Shown in pieces: positions 61,727 to 64,000 of a stretch of 64,000 nucleotides of DNA. The notes under the pieces are model-generated. The model ran no database searches and was not told where the DNA came from. It saw only the letters and a list, made by a program, of their open reading frames with translations. Source of the stretch: Macrolepiota albuminosa (Eukaryota; Basidiomycota; Agaricomycetes; Agaricales; Agaricaceae); contig JAMWFC010000020.1 of assembly GCA_027475525.1 (NCBI GenBank), forward strand, positions 248,001-312,000, written 5' to 3'. The position numbers and the translations under genes are program-made. Each line of letters begins with the position of its first letter. The first letter of the stretch is position 1.

Positions 61727-61995
61727 AGTGCACCACGCTCAAAACCGACCTCTTGGCACCCCAAAAATTAAAAACTTTATACCACCTTGAAAAATGAAGA
61801 TAAAAGTATGACTACTACCGGAATTAACTCGGATTGAGAAGGGCTTTCGAGTTATCACAACACTTCCTTGAAATTTTAAGTTTGAATTTTTTTATCACTC
61901 GAAAACTGTATTTAGGACCCTGAGCCATCATTATATAAGCTGATGGCCCTTGATATGACTCCATTTGGTATATTAACTAAGCAATGACGTGATTC
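61727..61995. other. Spacer between the MITE and the transposase gene, no gene seen
   Basis: Short AT-rich stretch downstream of the transposase stop. No terminal repeat of the transposase was identified here. Confidence 0.4.
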
Positions 61996-64000
61996 CTACT
62001 GAGAGTTCTGAAGCATATCTAAAGACATCATAATGTTTGCGGGAACACAGCGATGAGATTTATACTTTTGAACTGCAAATTCAGCAAGGCGCACATTCAA
62101 ACCTGTACTATAAATAAAGGTTTAGGTCATCTTTGACAGGGAAGTTCAGCAAAATTTACCTGTAAGCATCCATGTAACACCATGTCTGACAAAAAAATGC
62201 TTGAATTGTCTTCACTTTGCATGACAGTATGATTTCAGGCACTAGAGTCTTGGCTGTGCTGAAGGTTCCATCAGCAAAACAACGATAATCTGTCAGGATG
62301 ACATTAAAGATGGAGCAGCTCAAGTCAATAAAGACTCACGATATTTCATCCATCCCCAAAACATTTCAATCGGATTAAGTTCACAATGAAACTTTGAAAG
62401 AAAGTAACACTTGTGACCACGCTTTTTGATCTCGATCTGAAGAAGTGGCTTCTCTTCTAAGAAATCCGTCTGTGCTGCAAGTACTTGCCTCATGCAGCAT
62501 GTCTTCCCAGTTGAGCCAGACACGTAAAATATATCTTTGTTGCTCTCTTCAGGCTCATTCATTCCAGCCATTGTTTCCAGCTCCTCTTGTGCTTCCTTTT
62601 CCTTTGCTTTTTTTGACTTCTTAACACTCTGCACAATCACCCAGGATAGCCTTGCCACCGTTTGACTGAACAAGAAGATCCCAGAGACCTTGTTCTTGCA
62701 AAACGCGCTTCATTCCCTTGGCCTGGCCTCAAAATTGATAGTCTGGATGATTGTGTGGAAGATCAGAGTCAAAGACCATTGTCTGTTCCTTGCCTCGAAG
62801 CTCCAGATATGGATTTTTATCTGGGATTTTTGTTGTATGCATAAGGTGTTGTGCTCCACCTGGATTAACATTCATTTCATTGACGTTAAGCACATCCTTT
62901 GATTGAGCTGCATGTGCAGTTGATTGATCAAAGACGTCAATAGCATCAGGAAACATGGATTCAAATATTGGGATTGTGTAAGGGCGACCTCTAGAGGCTG
63001 TGGCTCAGTCACACAGCTGGCAGAGGGAGATCCAAAGTGTATTAGAATATATACTGACAATATCAAGGTAGCTACTCACCTGGCAGAGGGAGATCCAAAG
63101 AGAACAAGTCTAGGGATTTCCTATGCCAGGTTGGATGCTTCTGGGGCCTCTGAAGCATGGGAAACAACTGTACAGTACAACAAAACCTTAAAAACTCGAA
63201 AATTGCCTACACAAACACTTGTACAAATAAGGGGCAAACTCTGGCAAACTCTGGCTTATATAAGTGGTCTGGAAGCGGTGCTGAGTGGGCCCACACTTGT
63301 CTGAATGGTGGCTAAAGAACCAGAGCATCTCAAGGGCTGAGAGTAGTACTAACAGATAGTGTTGAAAGAATAGAAACAGTGAAATGAAATAATGTCAGAA
63401 GAAATGAGAGAATGAATGGAAGGAGAGTGAAGAGATAAGGAGTGAGAGAAGGAAGAAATGAGGAGTCCCCTGACAGATTGCCTGCGTAAGAACCTAATGA
63501 TATACGTTAGTGATACAAAAAGTTGATAGAAACAAATTAATACTTGGTTTATGAGTCTTTCAGCATTCCACCATCTATCAGAATTTTTTCCTGGATAGAT
63601 CTCTTCATGTGCATCTGTTAAAATCTCTGCGCCACTTTCCAGTGACTCCTGAAGCTGTTCAATTTGATCAGGAGTCAGCTTCAAATGGCCATAAAGCTCG
63701 ACAATAAAATTGGAGACATGTATTGACTTTTCCTGACCCTTCTTTCGGATGGGAAGTCTTCTGTCTCTTGCCCATACCCTTCAGCAAAGCTTGTTTGACT
63801 GAATAATTGTCTCATCTTGATAGATCAGAACATGTAACCATTCTCCGGGCTTCAGAGTGGGATGTATTGGCTCAAGTGTTTTATCATCAAAGTGAATCCA
63901 TAAACTAAGAAAATGTGAGGAAATATTTGCAAGACAGTTTCTAAGCTCACTGATCATTTTCAGCCATTGTTTCAAGAAACTTCTTGCGATATTTGATAAC
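61996..64000 (-). pseudogene. DDE-type transposase gene, split by a solo LTR and running off the window
   Basis: Minus-strand coding pieces in order. MAENDQ near 63960 is followed by KPGEWLHVLIYQDETIIQSN (63870-63800, first Asp) and ILTDAHEEIYPGKNSDRWWN (about 63630-63570). The solo LTR comes next (62977-63475), then PIFESMFPDAIDVFDQSTAH (second Asp), SKFHCELNPIEMFWGWMKY (Glu, about 62400-62340), and exons with VPEIILSCKVKTIQAFF and LAEFAVQKYKSHRC, with a stop at 61996-61998. GT-AG introns separate several pieces. The triad is preserved, so the element was probably functional until the LTR inserted. Same broad family as the relic at 50636. Frame problems near 62600 suggest extra decay or unresolved introns. 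Confidence 0.7.
62977..63475 (-). mobile_element. Solo LTR inside the transposase gene, target duplication GATTG
   Basis: 499 bp, reverse orientation, from TGTAAGGGCGACC to GGAGTCCCCTGACA, with an exact 5-bp repeat GATTG at 62972-62976 and 63476-63480. It is nearly identical in length and sequence to the copy at 51870-52367. Excising it with one GATTG rejoins the minus-strand coding sequence at ...GGCAATCCCAATATTTGAA. Confidence 0.93.

Noticed and set aside
1..64000. tRNA or rRNA genes
   Set aside because: No cloverleaf with A/B boxes and no conserved rRNA sequence was recognised by eye; a covariance-model scan would be needed to exclude tRNAs.

Overview
The window looks like a fungal genome, most likely an Agaricomycete (Basidiomycota). 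The host genes are split by many 40-90 bp introns with GTRNGT donors. They include a Chk1 checkpoint kinase, a type I metacaspase, a flavin amine oxidase, a multi-membrane-segment protein of a basidiomycete-wide family, and two kinase-like genes of lineages expanded in mushrooms. Gene-rich edges (1-4.7 kb, 20-22 kb, 53.8-61 kb) surround a transposon-dominated, AT-rich core.

Layout. 2-2139: 3' part of chk1 (+). About 3010-4677: kinase-like gene (+). 5268-6634: short non-autonomous LTR element with an antisense gag remnant. 7454-18672: a truncated LTR joined to a head-to-tail Helitron array (truncated copy, complete copy, extra 5' end). 20255-22192: flavin amine oxidase (-), followed upstream by two decayed partial copies of its own 5' end. 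22.8-28.2 kb: mostly decayed DNA. 28.27-33.6 kb: Copia relic (+) with a nested LTR. 34.1-35.6 kb: uncharacterised basidiomycete repeat-associated gene (-). 35569-41925: Copia element with both LTRs and a perfect 5-bp target duplication, coding region broken by stops. 44.7-45.8 kb: Ty3/Gypsy RT relic (-). 46.1-47.5 kb: three nested LTRs. 47.5-53.2 kb: further Copia, transposase and LTR relics. 53830-55056: predicted pseudokinase (-). 56097-58565: metacaspase (+). 59622-61121: multi-TM protein (-). 61524-61726: foldback MITE. 61996-64000: DDE transposase (-) split by a solo LTR.

The most important observation is technical. Four unrelated places (in chk1, one LTR and two Helitron copies) carry an exact head-to-tail duplication with the same period, 77 bp. 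Two of them break a reading frame that removal of one unit restores. Identical periods in unrelated sequence suggest unmerged contig overlaps from a de Bruijn assembly with k=77 rather than biology, so the apparent chk1 frameshift and Helitron nonsense should not be read as real without checking raw reads.

The main biological observations are the Helitron array with a seamless 3'-end/5'-end junction, and a shared stem-loop module bordered by splice-site-like sequences in LTRs of three different Copia-type families. Others are the self-decaying tandem copies of the amine oxidase 5' end and the loss of catalytic residues in the TKL-type pseudokinase. No CRISPR array, rRNA or convincing tRNA was seen.
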